A stretch of 64,000 nt of DNA from Streptomyces lacrimifluminis (GTDB taxonomy: Bacteria > Actinomycetota > Actinomycetes > Streptomycetales > Streptomycetaceae), in assembly GCF_014646095.1 (NCBI RefSeq), contig NZ_BMMU01000022.1:1-64000 (forward strand). Direction: 5' to 3'. Under the pieces are notes generated by a model. It made no database searches and was not told the origin of the DNA. It was given only the letters and a program-made list of their open reading frames with translations. Positions 33,333-42,064 of the stretch are shown here, in pieces. Numbering within the stretch: the first letter of the stretch is position 1; every line of letters starts with the position of its first letter. Made by a program: the position numbers and the translations under genes.

Positions 33333-35366
33333 TCAGCCGCCCAGCGCGGTACGCAACCGCTCCGGATCGGTCGTCGGCGCGTCACACGTGAAGTTACGGC
33401 ACACGTACGCGGTCGGCTCCCCACCGACGAGAGGCCGCCCCGCAAGCAACGGCAACTCACCACTGCCCACAACCCCCACGGCAACCACGGCCCCCGGAGC
33501 CGTCGCCAGAAGTGCCGTACGGTGCAGAACGGTTGTGGCGGGATCACCAAGAGACGGCCCGACGATCGCCACCTCCCGGGGCCCGTCGAGCAGCGCCTCC
33601 GCGACAGCGAGCCCCCACCCGACGAACCGCGGCACGCGCGGTCCGAGCGCCTTCACCACGCCCAACGCCCGCTCGGCAGCGGCCCGATGGGGCTCGGCAC
33701 CGGTCTGGGCGGCGTAACCGAGCAGCGCCCCCGCAGCGGCGGTCCACCCGGAGGGCACCGCGTTGTCGGTCGGGTCCTGAGGCCGCCGGATGAGCTGCTC
33801 GGCATCGCTGGCGGTGTCGTACAGCGCACCCGACTCGGCGTCGACGAACCGCACGAGCACATGGTCGAGCAGGAACCCGGCGAACTCCAGCCACACCCCC
33901 TCCCCCGTCACCGAGGCCAGCGCGAGGAACCCCTCGGCGACATCGGCGTAGTCCTCCAACACCCCCGCGTTCGGACCGACTTGACCGTCCTTGCTGGTAC
34001 GGGCGAGCTGGGCCCGGTCGTCCAGATGAACCCGTACGAGGAGATCGGCGGCGGCCAGCGCGGCGTCCACGAGGTCGGGCCGCTCGAAGTAGGCGCCGGC
34101 TTCGGCGAGCGCGGCGACGGCGAGCCCGTTCCAGGCGGCGACCACCTTGTCGTCCCGCCCGGGAGCGGGCCGCTCCCGACGAGCGTCGAGCAACCGCGCC
34201 TTGACGGACTCGATCTTCTCGGCGTCGAACACGCCCTCGTGCTGCGGAAGTTGGAGAACGGAGGCCCCTTCCTCGAAGGTGCCGTCCGCCGTCACCCCGA
34301 AGTAGTGCGCGGCAAGCTCCGCGTCCTCGGCGCCGAGCACCTCGGCAAGCTGCGCCGGCGTCCAGACGTAGTAGGCACCTTCGACGTGCCTGCCGGTCCC
34401 GTCATCGCTGTCGGCGTCGAGCGCGGACGCGAACCCCCCTTCGTTCGTGCGGAGTTCCCGCACCAGGAAGTCGGCGGTCTCCAGGGCGACACGCCGGGCG
34501 AGCTCGGAGCCGGTGGCGCGCCAGAGGTGGGCGTACACGCGGCACAGCAGCGCGTTGTCGTACAGCATCTTCTCGAAGTGGGGCACCACCCACTCCCGGT
34601 CGACGGAGTACCGGGCGAAGCCGCCGCCGAGCTGGTCGTAGATCCCGCCCCGGGCCATGCGCTCACAGGTGTCCTGGGCCATCTGCAGCGCCCCCTCGGA
34701 ACCCGTACGGGCGCCGTGCCGCAGCAGGAACTCCAGGGCCATGGACGGCGGGAACTTCGGCGCCCCGCCGAATCCACCGCGCTGGGCGTCGTACTCCCGG
34801 GTGAGCCCGAGCAGTGCCCGCGCCTGCTCCTCCTCACCGGGGGCCTCGGGCGCCCCGTACTCGATCTCCCGTCCGGCGAGATCCCGCACGATCTTCTGCG
34901 CGACCTCGGCGACCTCGTCCCGCCGGTCGGTCCAGGCGCCGCGGACCCCCTGAAGCACCTCCCGGAAGGAGGGCATACCACTGCGGGGCTCGGGCGGGAA
35001 GTAGGTACCGAAGTAGAAGGGCTCGGCGTCCGGCGTGAGGAACACCGTCATGGGCCAGCCGCCCTGACCGGTCGCCGCCTGGACGGCCTCCATGTAGACG
35101 GCGTCGACGTCGGGGCGCTCCTCGCGGTCGACCTTGACGCTGACGAAGTGCTCGTTGAGGTAGTCGGCGGTGGCCTGGTCCTCGAAGGACTCGTGAGCCA
35201 TGACGTGACACCAGTGGCAGCTGCTGTACCCGACGCTCAGCAGGACGGGTTTGCCGCTCCGCCGTGCCTCCTCGAACGCCTCGGCCGACCAGGGCCACCA
35301 GTCGACCGGGTTGTCGGCGTGCTGGAGGAGATAGGGGGACGTCTCATGGGCCAGTCGGTTCGGCAT
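33333..35366 (-). CDS. Thioredoxin-domain and glycosidase-like protein (YyaL/DUF255 family)
   Basis: The protein has 677 residues from ATG 35366 (ATG 35375 would add three). The N-terminal thioredoxin-like domain opens with PNRLAHETSPYLLQHADNPVDWWPW and has the redox motif C50-HW-C53 in VGYSSCHWCHVMAHESF. Residues from about 180 form an (alpha/alpha) barrel like cellobiose epimerase or six-hairpin glycosidases: GGFGGAPKFPPSMALEFLLRH, YDQLGGGFARYSVD, VPHFEKMLYDNA, DDKVVAAWNGLAVAALAEAG. The family is widespread from bacteria to man (spermatogenesis-associated 20), but its reaction is not established. It is cytoplasmic. Context gives no further hint. Confidence 0.92.
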   Translation of the reverse strand: MPNRLAHETSPYLLQHADNPVDWWPWSAEAFEEARRSGKPVLLSVGYSSCHWCHVMAHESFEDQATADYLNEHFVSVKVDREERPDVDAVYMEAVQAATGQGGWPMTVFLTPDAEPFYFGTYFPPEPRSGMPSFREVLQGVRGAWTDRRDEVAEVAQKIVRDLAGREIEYGAPEAPGEEEQARALLGLTREYDAQRGGFGGAPKFPPSMALEFLLRHGARTGSEGALQMAQDTCERMARGGIYDQLGGGFARYSVDREWVVPHFEKMLYDNALLCRVYAHLWRATGSELARRVALETADFLVRELRTNEGGFASALDADSDDGTGRHVEGAYYVWTPAQLAEVLGAEDAELAAHYFGVTADGTFEEGASVLQLPQHEGVFDAEKIESVKARLLDARRERPAPGRDDKVVAAWNGLAVAALAEAGAYFERPDLVDAALAAADLLVRVHLDDRAQLARTSKDGQVGPNAGVLEDYADVAEGFLALASVTGEGVWLEFAGFLLDHVLVRFVDAESGALYDTASDAEQLIRRPQDPTDNAVPSGWTAAAGALLGYAAQTGAEPHRAAAERALGVVKALGPRVPRFVGWGLAVAEALLDGPREVAIVGPSLGDPATTVLHRTALLATAPGAVVAVGVVGSGELPLLAGRPLVGGEPTAYVCRNFTCDAPTTDPERLRTALGG

Positions 35367-35396
35367 GGGGTCCATCCTGCCGCAGTGCCCGACCGG

Positions 35397-36068
35397 TCAG
35401 ACGGCAGGCGTGTCCCAGACGGTGATGTTCAGTTTTCCGGTGCCACGGCTCGGTGCGCTGACGACGACGAGGTAGGCGAGGCGGCCCTGGTCGGTCAGCA
35501 GGCAGAAGCGGTCGCCCCGCTTCACGGGCGCCGTGTAGCCCCCGTTGCCCTCGACGGCCTGGGCGCACTCCTCGGCCGTCGGGGCGGCGCCGGAGGCGGG
35601 CAGCGGAGCCAGCAGGGACCCGGAGCCCGGCACGAACAGGTTCGGGTCGCCGAGGGACGCCCCGAAGATGATGTCCGCGCCCTTGAGGGAACTGCCCAGC
35701 ACGATCGGTTCGGGCTTGTCCAGCTCGATGTACGACCCGGTGTTGGTCGTGTCGGCGTCGACGACCTTCGGACCGAACAGCGCCCGATCCACCGCCGCGC
35801 CCTTCGTGGGCGCCGGAGCGGGCTGCCCCTGGCCGGCGGTCTCCGCCGACGCGGACGACCTCGTAGGTGTCGGCGCCGACTCCGCGGTGTTGTCGTCCGA
35901 GGAGCCGGGCCGACCCACCAGCAGCGTGACGAGCAGTCCCACGACAGGGATGACGATGCCTACGACCCACCAGGCCCACCGCGGGGGCTGCGACGGCGGC
36001 GGTACCTGCGGCGGTGTGTGTGGCGGCGCGGACGGCGGACCGCCCGGTGGCGGGTTGTCGCTGCTCAT
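35397..36068 (-). CDS. Single-pass membrane protein with proline-rich N-terminus
   Basis: The start is ATG 36068 behind GGGGAGAACC (223 residues). Residues 1-29 are almost all Pro, Gly and Ser. One transmembrane helix follows (WAWWVVGIVIPVVGLLVTLLV, about 31-52). A Ser/Thr/Ala linker leads to a domain outside the membrane with FGPKVVDADTTNTGSYIELDKP, EECAQAVEGNGGYTAPVKRGDRFCLLTDQGRLAYLVV and a terminal strand. Two cysteines (EECA, RFCL) may pair. The domain layout is common in Streptomyces exported proteins of unknown role. Confidence 0.8.
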   Translation of the reverse strand: MSSDNPPPGGPPSAPPHTPPQVPPPSQPPRWAWWVVGIVIPVVGLLVTLLVGRPGSSDDNTAESAPTPTRSSASAETAGQGQPAPAPTKGAAVDRALFGPKVVDADTTNTGSYIELDKPEPIVLGSSLKGADIIFGASLGDPNLFVPGSGSLLAPLPASGAAPTAEECAQAVEGNGGYTAPVKRGDRFCLLTDQGRLAYLVVVSAPSRGTGKLNITVWDTPAV

Positions 36069-36319
36069 GTCCGGTTCTCCCCGTTCGATGTCTGTGATCA
36101 CGATAGCCGCGCGGCCTCCCTCCCGCGTCAACCGCCTCAACCGGCGTGCCCGACACGACGATCGGGGCCCCACGCCCCCTCGCCCCGATGCGCCGTCCGC
36201 AGGACACTTGACCAAGGAACACCAAGGCGCCACCGAGGACAGGCCGTTGCCGTCAGATCGCTGCATCACCTTGCCGCCATCGGATCGCTGCCATCAGATT
36301 GCTGCCAGAGGGGGACACC

Positions 36320-39300
36320 ATGCGGGACAGCCACCGGGCGGAAGCCGAGCGGCTGTTGGGCCGGGCCGTGGAGGAAGAGGTGCGGCGGTCCGGGGGACGT
36401 ACCGACGGGGGTGTGCTGCTGACACGGGCGCGCGGGGCGCTGGACGCCATGGCGCAGTCGTCGGCGGAGGAGTACGCCGCGTACACGCGGGCGCTCGACG
36501 AGGCGAAGGCCGGGCAGCTCACCTTCGGGCAGCGCTACGCCCGGGAGGGCGCCGGAACTCCCCTGCTGGTGGCGGCTGTCGCCGCGCTCGCGGCGGGCGT
36601 CGCCGATCTGGCGCTGGGCACCGGCGCGGGCACCGCCATGGGCGCGGCACTGACCGTGGGCGTCGTGGGCGCCGCCGCGACGGTCCTCAAGGTGACCGCA
36701 TCCCATCTGCCGGCCGCCCACCACCGGGCCGGCGCCGTGAGCCAGCCCGGTGGTCCCGAGCAGCTGCGGCTGACCTGGCTGACGGCGCTGGAGGTACGCG
36801 GCATACGCCCGTTCCTCGACCAGCAGCGGGTGCTCAGCGCGTCCACCGGCCCGAAGAAGCCGGGGCCGAGGCTGCGCGGCAGCGACAAGAGCGCGGCGGC
36901 CCGTACGCGCAGCGTCCTTGAGCAGTCCTTCGCCCAACTTCCGGACCCGGACGAGCCGTTCGCGGGCCGACGGCAGGAACTGGCCCGTATCCGGCAGTGG
37001 GTGCACGCGGCCCGGGCGAGTACGGAGACCCGGCCGACCCTGGTCGTCCTGCACGGGGCGTCCGGCAGTGGCCGCAGCGCGCTCGCCATCCACGCGGCGC
37101 ACGATCTGCGGGACCAGTTCCGGGGCGCGTGCGCGGTGGATCTGCGCGGCGACAGCCCGAAGGAGGCGCCGCTGCCCACCCGCGACGCCCTGCTGTATCT
37201 CCTGAACCGGCTCGGCGCCTCCCGCGAGCAGTCGCTCTTCCGTGAGCGTTCGTCACCGGACCAGCAGGTCAGGAGGCTGAGCGAGCTGTACAACCAGCAC
37301 CTCACCGGGGTCCCGGTGACGATCGTCCTGGACGACGCCAAGGACCCCGAGCAGGTCCGCACCCTCGTCCCGGAGCGCTCCGACAGCCTCGTCATCGTCA
37401 CCGCCCGCGAACCCCTCGATCTCCCCGCCGACCTGCCCTTCTGGGTCCATCAGCTGCCCGTCGAGCCCCTGGACGCGGCGGGTGCGGAGGAGCTGCTGAA
37501 CGCGTCCACGCAGGCGGAACCGGGGTCGGGTCCGTCCGGTTCGGCAGGCCCGTACGATGCCGAATCCGCCGACCGGATACGGGAGTTGTGCGGCGGGCTG
37601 CCGCTCGCGCTGCGTATCGCGGGCTCCTCGCTCGGCTCGCGCAGCCAGCGGCGGCTGGCCGCCGATCTGGGCGCGTACGGCCCTGTCGAGCCGGTGGAGC
37701 GGGTGCTGTGGCTGCGCTACACCGACCAGTCGGAGCCGGCCCGGCGGCTGCTGCGCAGGCTGGCGCTGGCCGGGCAGGCCACGCTCGGCGCGGCGGCTGC
37801 CGCGGCCCTGCTGGCAACGGACCGCACGGAGGCGACCCGTCAGCTGGACGCGCTCGCCCGCGCGGGCCTGATCGACCACGTCCGGGGCAGCCGTTACCGC
37901 CTGCACGACCTGGTCCGCGCCTTCGCGCAGGCCCGTCTCCTGGACGAGGAGGAACCGGCCGAGCGCACCGCCGCACAGGAGCGCCTGATCGTGAGCTACG
38001 GCGAGCTGGCCGACTCGGTGCTGCGTCTGGTCGACGGCAACATGTCGACCCGCTCGGACCGCTTCAGCCCGCACGGCTTCACCTCCCTCGACGAGGCGCT
38101 GCGCTGGCTGGACGACGAGTCGAGCTTCATCACGGCGACGCTGCGGCACGCGGACGGCGTCAACCAGGCCGCCGTACTCAACCTGCTGGGCGCCCTGTGC
38201 GACTACTGCCTGCTGCGCGGCGACCTCTACCGGCTCGGCGAGATCAGCGAGCTGGCGGAGTCGGTGGACGAGGGTCTGCTGGTCCGCTCGGTGCAGTGGC
38301 GTACGGGTATCGCGGCCCGTCAGCTGGGCGAACTGGACAAGGCGCGCACGACGCTCACCTCGGTCGTCGAGCTGTACATGGAGGCCCACCACGACGCGGG
38401 CGCCGCCCGGGCGCTGTGCTCGCTCGGCATCACGCTGCACCACCAGGGCAACCTGGCCGAGGCGGCGGCGAAGCTCCAGGAGTCCCTGGACCTCCAGCAG
38501 GCACCCGAACTGGCGACCGACCGCGCCTGGACGATGCACGCCCTCGCCGCCGTCGAACGCGACCGCTCCCGCCTCGCCGAGGCGTGGGACCTGCTGACCC
38601 GCTCGCTGGTCCTGCACAAGGAGGGCGAGTCGATCCACGGCGAGGCGTGGGCCCACTTCCAGCTCGGTCAACTGGCCCTGCGGATGGGCGACGTACCGCG
38701 CGCCGAGTCCGAACTGCGCACGGCCCTCGATCTGTACGGCCGTACACGCGACACCCGTGGCGAGGCCTGGGCCCTGACCCAGCTGGCCCGCGCCCGGCTG
38801 GTCGCGGGGGACGCGTCGGCGGCGGTCGACGGACTGCGGCAGGCGGCGGCGGTCCACCGGGACAACGAGGACGCGCGCGGCGAGGCATGGTCGGTCTACT
38901 ACCTGGGCCAGTCCCTGGAGGAGACCGGCAACCTGGATCTGGCGGTCCGCGAGCTGGAACGGTCCCGCACGATGTTCTCCCGCATCCGGGACGTCTACGG
39001 CCTGGCCTGCGCCCGCCATCACTCGGCCCGTGTCACCCGGGACCAGCGGGCCGTCCAGACGGGTTCGCTGCGCAACTCGGGCTTCGCGCGCCAGCTTCTG
39101 GTGGACGCCCGCGCCGACTTCCAGCGCATCGGGGTGGCCCACGGCGAGGCCTGGACCTGCCTGGAACTCGCGATTGTCGACGCGGGCAACGCCCGCACCC
39201 AGCAGGCGCTGGCCCTCTGCGACGAGGCGATCGGCCTGTTCACCTCGTACGGTGACCGGCGCGGCGAGGACTGGGCGCGCTTCCTGCGCTGCACCCTCCT

Positions 39301-39550
39301 GCCGTACGCGGCCCCCGGCGGCGTCGACATCGGCACGGCGGTGGCCCAGGAGGAGCTGTCCCAGCTGTCCCGGGGCCGCCACCCGTCACGCGACGAGAAG
39401 CTCGACGACTTCGTCGACGCCTACCAGCTCCTCCTGGAGCGCGGTGTGGCGCTGGAGTCGGGCTGGCAGGGGTGGCGCCTGGGCATGATCCCGAACCGGC
39501 ACGCCCGGGAGGTCATGGGGGTGCCGGTGGCGGCGGCAGGCCGGAGGTAG
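36320..39550 (+). CDS. STAND-type NTPase with TPR repeats and N-terminal membrane segments
   Basis: The protein has 1076 residues from ATG 36320 (GAGGGGG upstream). After a helical N-terminus, two hydrophobic segments at about 78-125 (TPLLVAAVAALAAGVADLAL, MGAALTVGVVGAAATVL) suggest membrane attachment. An NB-ARC-like NTPase starts near 215 (DEPFAGRRQELARIRQW): the P-loop is GASGSGRSAL, with Arg where Lys is normal, then VTIVLDDAKDPEQV and SLVIVTAREPLDLP. A winged helix (LIDHVRGSRYRLHDLVRAFAQ) follows, and from about 600 on at least eight TPR-like repeats (ARALCSLGITLHHQGNLAEAA, GEAWAHFQLGQLALRMGD). There is no HTH, so it is a scaffold or signalling protein rather than a regulator. Confidence 0.88.
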   Translation: MRDSHRAEAERLLGRAVEEEVRRSGGRTDGGVLLTRARGALDAMAQSSAEEYAAYTRALDEAKAGQLTFGQRYAREGAGTPLLVAAVAALAAGVADLALGTGAGTAMGAALTVGVVGAAATVLKVTASHLPAAHHRAGAVSQPGGPEQLRLTWLTALEVRGIRPFLDQQRVLSASTGPKKPGPRLRGSDKSAAARTRSVLEQSFAQLPDPDEPFAGRRQELARIRQWVHAARASTETRPTLVVLHGASGSGRSALAIHAAHDLRDQFRGACAVDLRGDSPKEAPLPTRDALLYLLNRLGASREQSLFRERSSPDQQVRRLSELYNQHLTGVPVTIVLDDAKDPEQVRTLVPERSDSLVIVTAREPLDLPADLPFWVHQLPVEPLDAAGAEELLNASTQAEPGSGPSGSAGPYDAESADRIRELCGGLPLALRIAGSSLGSRSQRRLAADLGAYGPVEPVERVLWLRYTDQSEPARRLLRRLALAGQATLGAAAAAALLATDRTEATRQLDALARAGLIDHVRGSRYRLHDLVRAFAQARLLDEEEPAERTAAQERLIVSYGELADSVLRLVDGNMSTRSDRFSPHGFTSLDEALRWLDDESSFITATLRHADGVNQAAVLNLLGALCDYCLLRGDLYRLGEISELAESVDEGLLVRSVQWRTGIAARQLGELDKARTTLTSVVELYMEAHHDAGAARALCSLGITLHHQGNLAEAAAKLQESLDLQQAPELATDRAWTMHALAAVERDRSRLAEAWDLLTRSLVLHKEGESIHGEAWAHFQLGQLALRMGDVPRAESELRTALDLYGRTRDTRGEAWALTQLARARLVAGDASAAVDGLRQAAAVHRDNEDARGEAWSVYYLGQSLEETGNLDLAVRELERSRTMFSRIRDVYGLACARHHSARVTRDQRAVQTGSLRNSGFARQLLVDARADFQRIGVAHGEAWTCLELAIVDAGNARTQQALALCDEAIGLFTSYGDRRGEDWARFLRCTLLPYAAPGGVDIGTAVAQEELSQLSRGRHPSRDEKLDDFVDAYQLLLERGVALESGWQGWRLGMIPNRHAREVMGVPVAAAGRR

Positions 39551-39575
39551 AGCGGAGGCAGAGCGGAAGGCCGGT

Positions 39576-39598
39576 CACCGGGTGCCGGGCACCCGGTG
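39576..39598. terminator. Bidirectional hairpin terminator
   Basis: CACCGGGTGC-CGG-GCACCCGGTG is a perfect 10-bp stem with a 3-base loop between the convergent STAND gene and the small membrane-protein gene. There is no U tract, as usual in Streptomyces. Confidence 0.65.
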
Positions 39599-39603
39599 CG
39601 GCC

Positions 39604-39858
39604 TCACTCCTGCGCGGAGCCCTTGGCCGCCCCCCTGGCCGCTTCCTTGGCGGCGTCGGGGGACTTCTCGGGGTCCGGCGCCTCCTTGAAGTCGATCCTG
39701 CCCATCTGCTTGTTCATGGACTTCATCAGGGCCCACACGGCCAGAGCCATCACCGCGAACACGATGAAGCCGAGGACACCGGGGGTCACCTTGTCCTCGT
39801 CGACCTCCGCCGCGAACGGGACGAGGTGCGTCATTGCCAGGCTTGCGCTTGCACTCAT
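39604..39858 (-). CDS. Small single-pass membrane protein
   Basis: Eighty-four residues from ATG 39858, which lies one base after the mca stop (TGACATG), so it is coupled to mca. One transmembrane helix (GVLGFIVFAVMALAVWALMKSM, about 29-50) is followed by a charged tail with GRIDFKEAPDPEKSPDAAKEAARGAAKG. The protein is likely conserved behind mca in streptomycetes; its role is unknown, possibly tied to mycothiol-conjugate export or membrane placement of Mca. That link is only from coupling. Confidence 0.78.
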   Translation of the reverse strand: MSASASLAMTHLVPFAAEVDEDKVTPGVLGFIVFAVMALAVWALMKSMNKQMGRIDFKEAPDPEKSPDAAKEAARGAAKGSAQE

Positions 39859-39859
39859 G

Positions 39860-40741
39860 TCAGGCATTGTCGCGGATGCCCGCAAAGAGGTCGTCCTCGG
39901 GGAGGGAAGTGTCCACGAGCGACTTCGCGAGCTCGTACTCCTCCGTCGGCCAGACCTCCCGCTGAAGATCCAGCGGCACCCGGAACCAGCCCCCGTCGGG
40001 GTCGATCTGGGTGGCGTGCGCGAGCAGCGCCTTGTCGCGGATCCCGAAGAACTCCGCGCACGGGACATGCGTGGTCAGCGTGCGCTCGGTGCGCTCGAAC
40101 TCCGACCACCGCTTCAGCCAGTCCCCGTACGGCGACTCCATCCCGCGCTCGATCAGCGCGTTGTGCAGCGCCTCGGTACGCGGCCGGTTGAAGCCCTGGT
40201 TGTAGTACAGCTTCCGCGGCTGGTACGCCGGGCCGAACTCCGGCTCCGGGTACTTCTCGGTGTCCGCGGCGCCGTCGAAGGCCACCATCGAGATCGTGTG
40301 GGTCATGATGTGGTCGGGGTGCGGGTACCCGCCGTTCTCGTCGTACGTCGTGATCACCTGCGGACGGAACGAGCGGATCTGCTTCACCAGCTCCCCGGCC
40401 GCCTTGTCCACGTCCTCCAGGGCGAAGCAGCCCTCGGGCAGCGGCGGCAGCGGGTCGCCCTCGGGCAGGCCGGAGTCGACGAAGCCGAGCCACTCCTGCT
40501 TGATGCCGAGGATCTCGCGGGCCTCGTCCATCTCCTTCTTGCGTACCTCGTGGATGTTCTCCTCGATGTACTTGTCGCCCTGCAGCTTCGGGTTGAGGAT
40601 GGAACCGCGCTCCCCGCCCGTGCAGGTCACGACGAGCACGTCCACCCCCTCGGACACGTACTTCGCCATGGTGGCCGCACCCTTGCTCGACTCGTCGTCG
40701 GGGTGCGCGTGCACGGCCATCAGTCGCAGCTGGTCAGTCAA
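39860..40741 (-). CDS. mca: Mycothiol S-conjugate amidase
   Basis: A 293-residue protein starts at TTG 40741, with GAGG about nine bases upstream. The LmbE/MshB zinc site is seen in AVHAHPDDESSKGAATM (H13, D16) with the third ligand in GGYPHPDH (near 141-144). The length and the stretches GERGSILNPKLQGD and KEMDEAREILGIKQEWLGFVDSGLP fit Mca rather than the shorter deacetylase MshB. It cleaves mycothiol S-conjugates to mercapturic acids and glucosaminyl-inositol, removing electrophiles and drugs. Mycothiol is confined to actinobacteria, which supports the host assignment. Confidence 0.93.
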   Translation of the reverse strand: MTDQLRLMAVHAHPDDESSKGAATMAKYVSEGVDVLVVTCTGGERGSILNPKLQGDKYIEENIHEVRKKEMDEAREILGIKQEWLGFVDSGLPEGDPLPPLPEGCFALEDVDKAAGELVKQIRSFRPQVITTYDENGGYPHPDHIMTHTISMVAFDGAADTEKYPEPEFGPAYQPRKLYYNQGFNRPRTEALHNALIERGMESPYGDWLKRWSEFERTERTLTTHVPCAEFFGIRDKALLAHATQIDPDGGWFRVPLDLQREVWPTEEYELAKSLVDTSLPEDDLFAGIRDNA

Positions 40742-40865
40742 GACTCAATCCTCGTAGGTCGGCGCCCGGTGTGAGCGGGTGCGATGAGCAGCTTCTATAG
40801 TGACCGAACCGAGCGGCCAATAATTCCGGGGCCCGGCTTCCCGGGCCTTCGCGGAGAGGACGATC

Positions 40866-41264
40866 ATGAGTACGGCGACCACGCGACTGCCCGAGGGACG
40901 GTACGGCCGCTCCACGGACGACCGCGCCGACCGCAGACTCAAGCTCCTCGCCGCCTTCCTCGGGTCGGTCATGCTCGTCGTGGTCGGCTGGTTCGGCTAC
41001 CACTACGTCGTCGGTAACAAGATCAGCGCCGAGATCATCACCTTCAAGACGTACGACGACTCGGTCAAGGTTCATCTGGAGGTCCGCAAGGACTCAGGAA
41101 CGAACGGCTACTGCACGGTCCGCTCCCAGGCCGAGAACGGTGCCGAGGTCGGCCGCGCCGACTTCCGCTTCGACGGTGACGCCACCCGCGTCGACAAGGT
41201 CGTCACCCTCCGCACGACGTCCATGGGCACCACGGCCGAGCTGCTCGGCTGCCACAGCGGCTGA
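40866..41264 (+). CDS. DUF4307 domain-containing membrane protein
   Basis: This 132-residue protein (ATG 40866, behind GGAGAGG) is divergent from mca by 124 bp. A polar N-terminus with RYGRSTDDRADRRLK leads into one transmembrane helix (LLAAFLGSVMLVVVGWFGYHYVV, about 27-49). The external domain carries the DUF4307 pattern ISAEIITFKTYDDSVKVHLEVRKD, GYCTVRSQAENGAEVGRADF and a terminal ELLGCHSG, with two cysteines. The family is almost always found next to mca and greA in actinobacteria. The function is unknown. Confidence 0.88.
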   Translation: MSTATTRLPEGRYGRSTDDRADRRLKLLAAFLGSVMLVVVGWFGYHYVVGNKISAEIITFKTYDDSVKVHLEVRKDSGTNGYCTVRSQAENGAEVGRADFRFDGDATRVDKVVTLRTTSMGTTAELLGCHSG

Positions 41265-41469
41265 GGCCGCCGCCCGGGTCAGCAACCGGGGTCAGCAACG
41301 AGGGTCACACTCATCACACAAGCACTGACCTGCGTTGACGTATTTCTGATGGCTTATGTCCTCCCCCTGCCGCCGCTGAATTGTTAGGCTCGTGGTTTCG
41401 CCCATCCGTGGAGGAACATTCTTCTGGTAGGGCGATGCTTTGTATTCCCAGTACCTACGAGGAGCACCT

Positions 41470-41967
41470 GTGACCCAGACCAGCGAGAACGTCACCTGGC
41501 TGACCCAGGAGGCGTACAACAAGCTCAAGGACGAGCTTGAGCACCTTACTGGTCCTGCGCGCACGGAGATCTCCGCCAAGATCGCCGCTGCACGCGAGGA
41601 GGGCGACCTGCGCGAGAACGGCGGGTACCACGCCGCCAAGGAGGAGCAGGGCAAGCAGGAGCTCCGTGTGCGCCAGCTGACCCAGCTCCTGGAGAACGCG
41701 AAGGTCGGCGAGGCTCCGGCGGCGAACGGCGCGGTGGCGCCCGGCATGGTCGTGACCATCGCCTTCGACGGCGACGAGGACGACACGCTGACCTTCCTGC
41801 TCGCCTCGCGCGAGTACGCCAGCTCCGACATCGAGACCTACTCGCCGCAGTCTCCGCTCGGCAGCGGGGTGAGCGGCAAGAAGGTCGGCGCGGACGCCCA
41901 GTACGAGCTGCCCAACGGCAAGCTCGCCTCCGTGAAGATCCTGAAGGCCGTGCCCTACCAGGCCTGA
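41470..41967 (+). CDS. greA: Transcription elongation factor GreA
   Basis: The start is GTG 41470, behind CGAGGAGC (165 residues). The N-terminal antiparallel coiled coil has the acidic tip AREEGDLRENGGYHAAKEE, whose Asp and Glu reach the polymerase active site to stimulate cleavage of backtracked RNA. The C-terminal FKBP-like domain includes YSPQSPLGSGVSGKKVGADAQYELPNG, the usual GreA end. It rescues stalled RNA polymerase. It is monocistronic, with a hairpin terminator 48 bp downstream. Confidence 0.96.
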   Translation: MTQTSENVTWLTQEAYNKLKDELEHLTGPARTEISAKIAAAREEGDLRENGGYHAAKEEQGKQELRVRQLTQLLENAKVGEAPAANGAVAPGMVVTIAFDGDEDDTLTFLLASREYASSDIETYSPQSPLGSGVSGKKVGADAQYELPNGKLASVKILKAVPYQA

Positions 41968-42014
41968 CCTCCCGGAACCGCCCCTTCGGGGATTCCCCGC
42001 CTCGCCCCTTACGA

Positions 42015-42043
42015 GCCCCCGGCACCCTCCTGGCGCCGGGGGC
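42015..42043. terminator. Hairpin terminator between greA and the ABC exporter
   Basis: GCCCCCGGC (42015-42023) pairs perfectly with GCCGGGGGC (42035-42043) across an 11-base loop, between convergent genes. It can serve both. Confidence 0.7.
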
Positions 42044-42064
42044 ATCGTCATACCCGGGGCAGCG

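Noticed and set aside
33522..36422. A frame of about 966 codons on the plus strand opposite the YyaL-type gene
   Set aside because: Crosses two minus-strand genes and their spacer and shows no domain; the minus strand has the CxxC and barrel motifs.
37253..39382. Long minus-strand frame opposite the STAND/TPR gene
   Set aside because: Antisense shadow rich in Arg, Gly, Val and Gln; the plus strand shows P-loop and TPR repeats.
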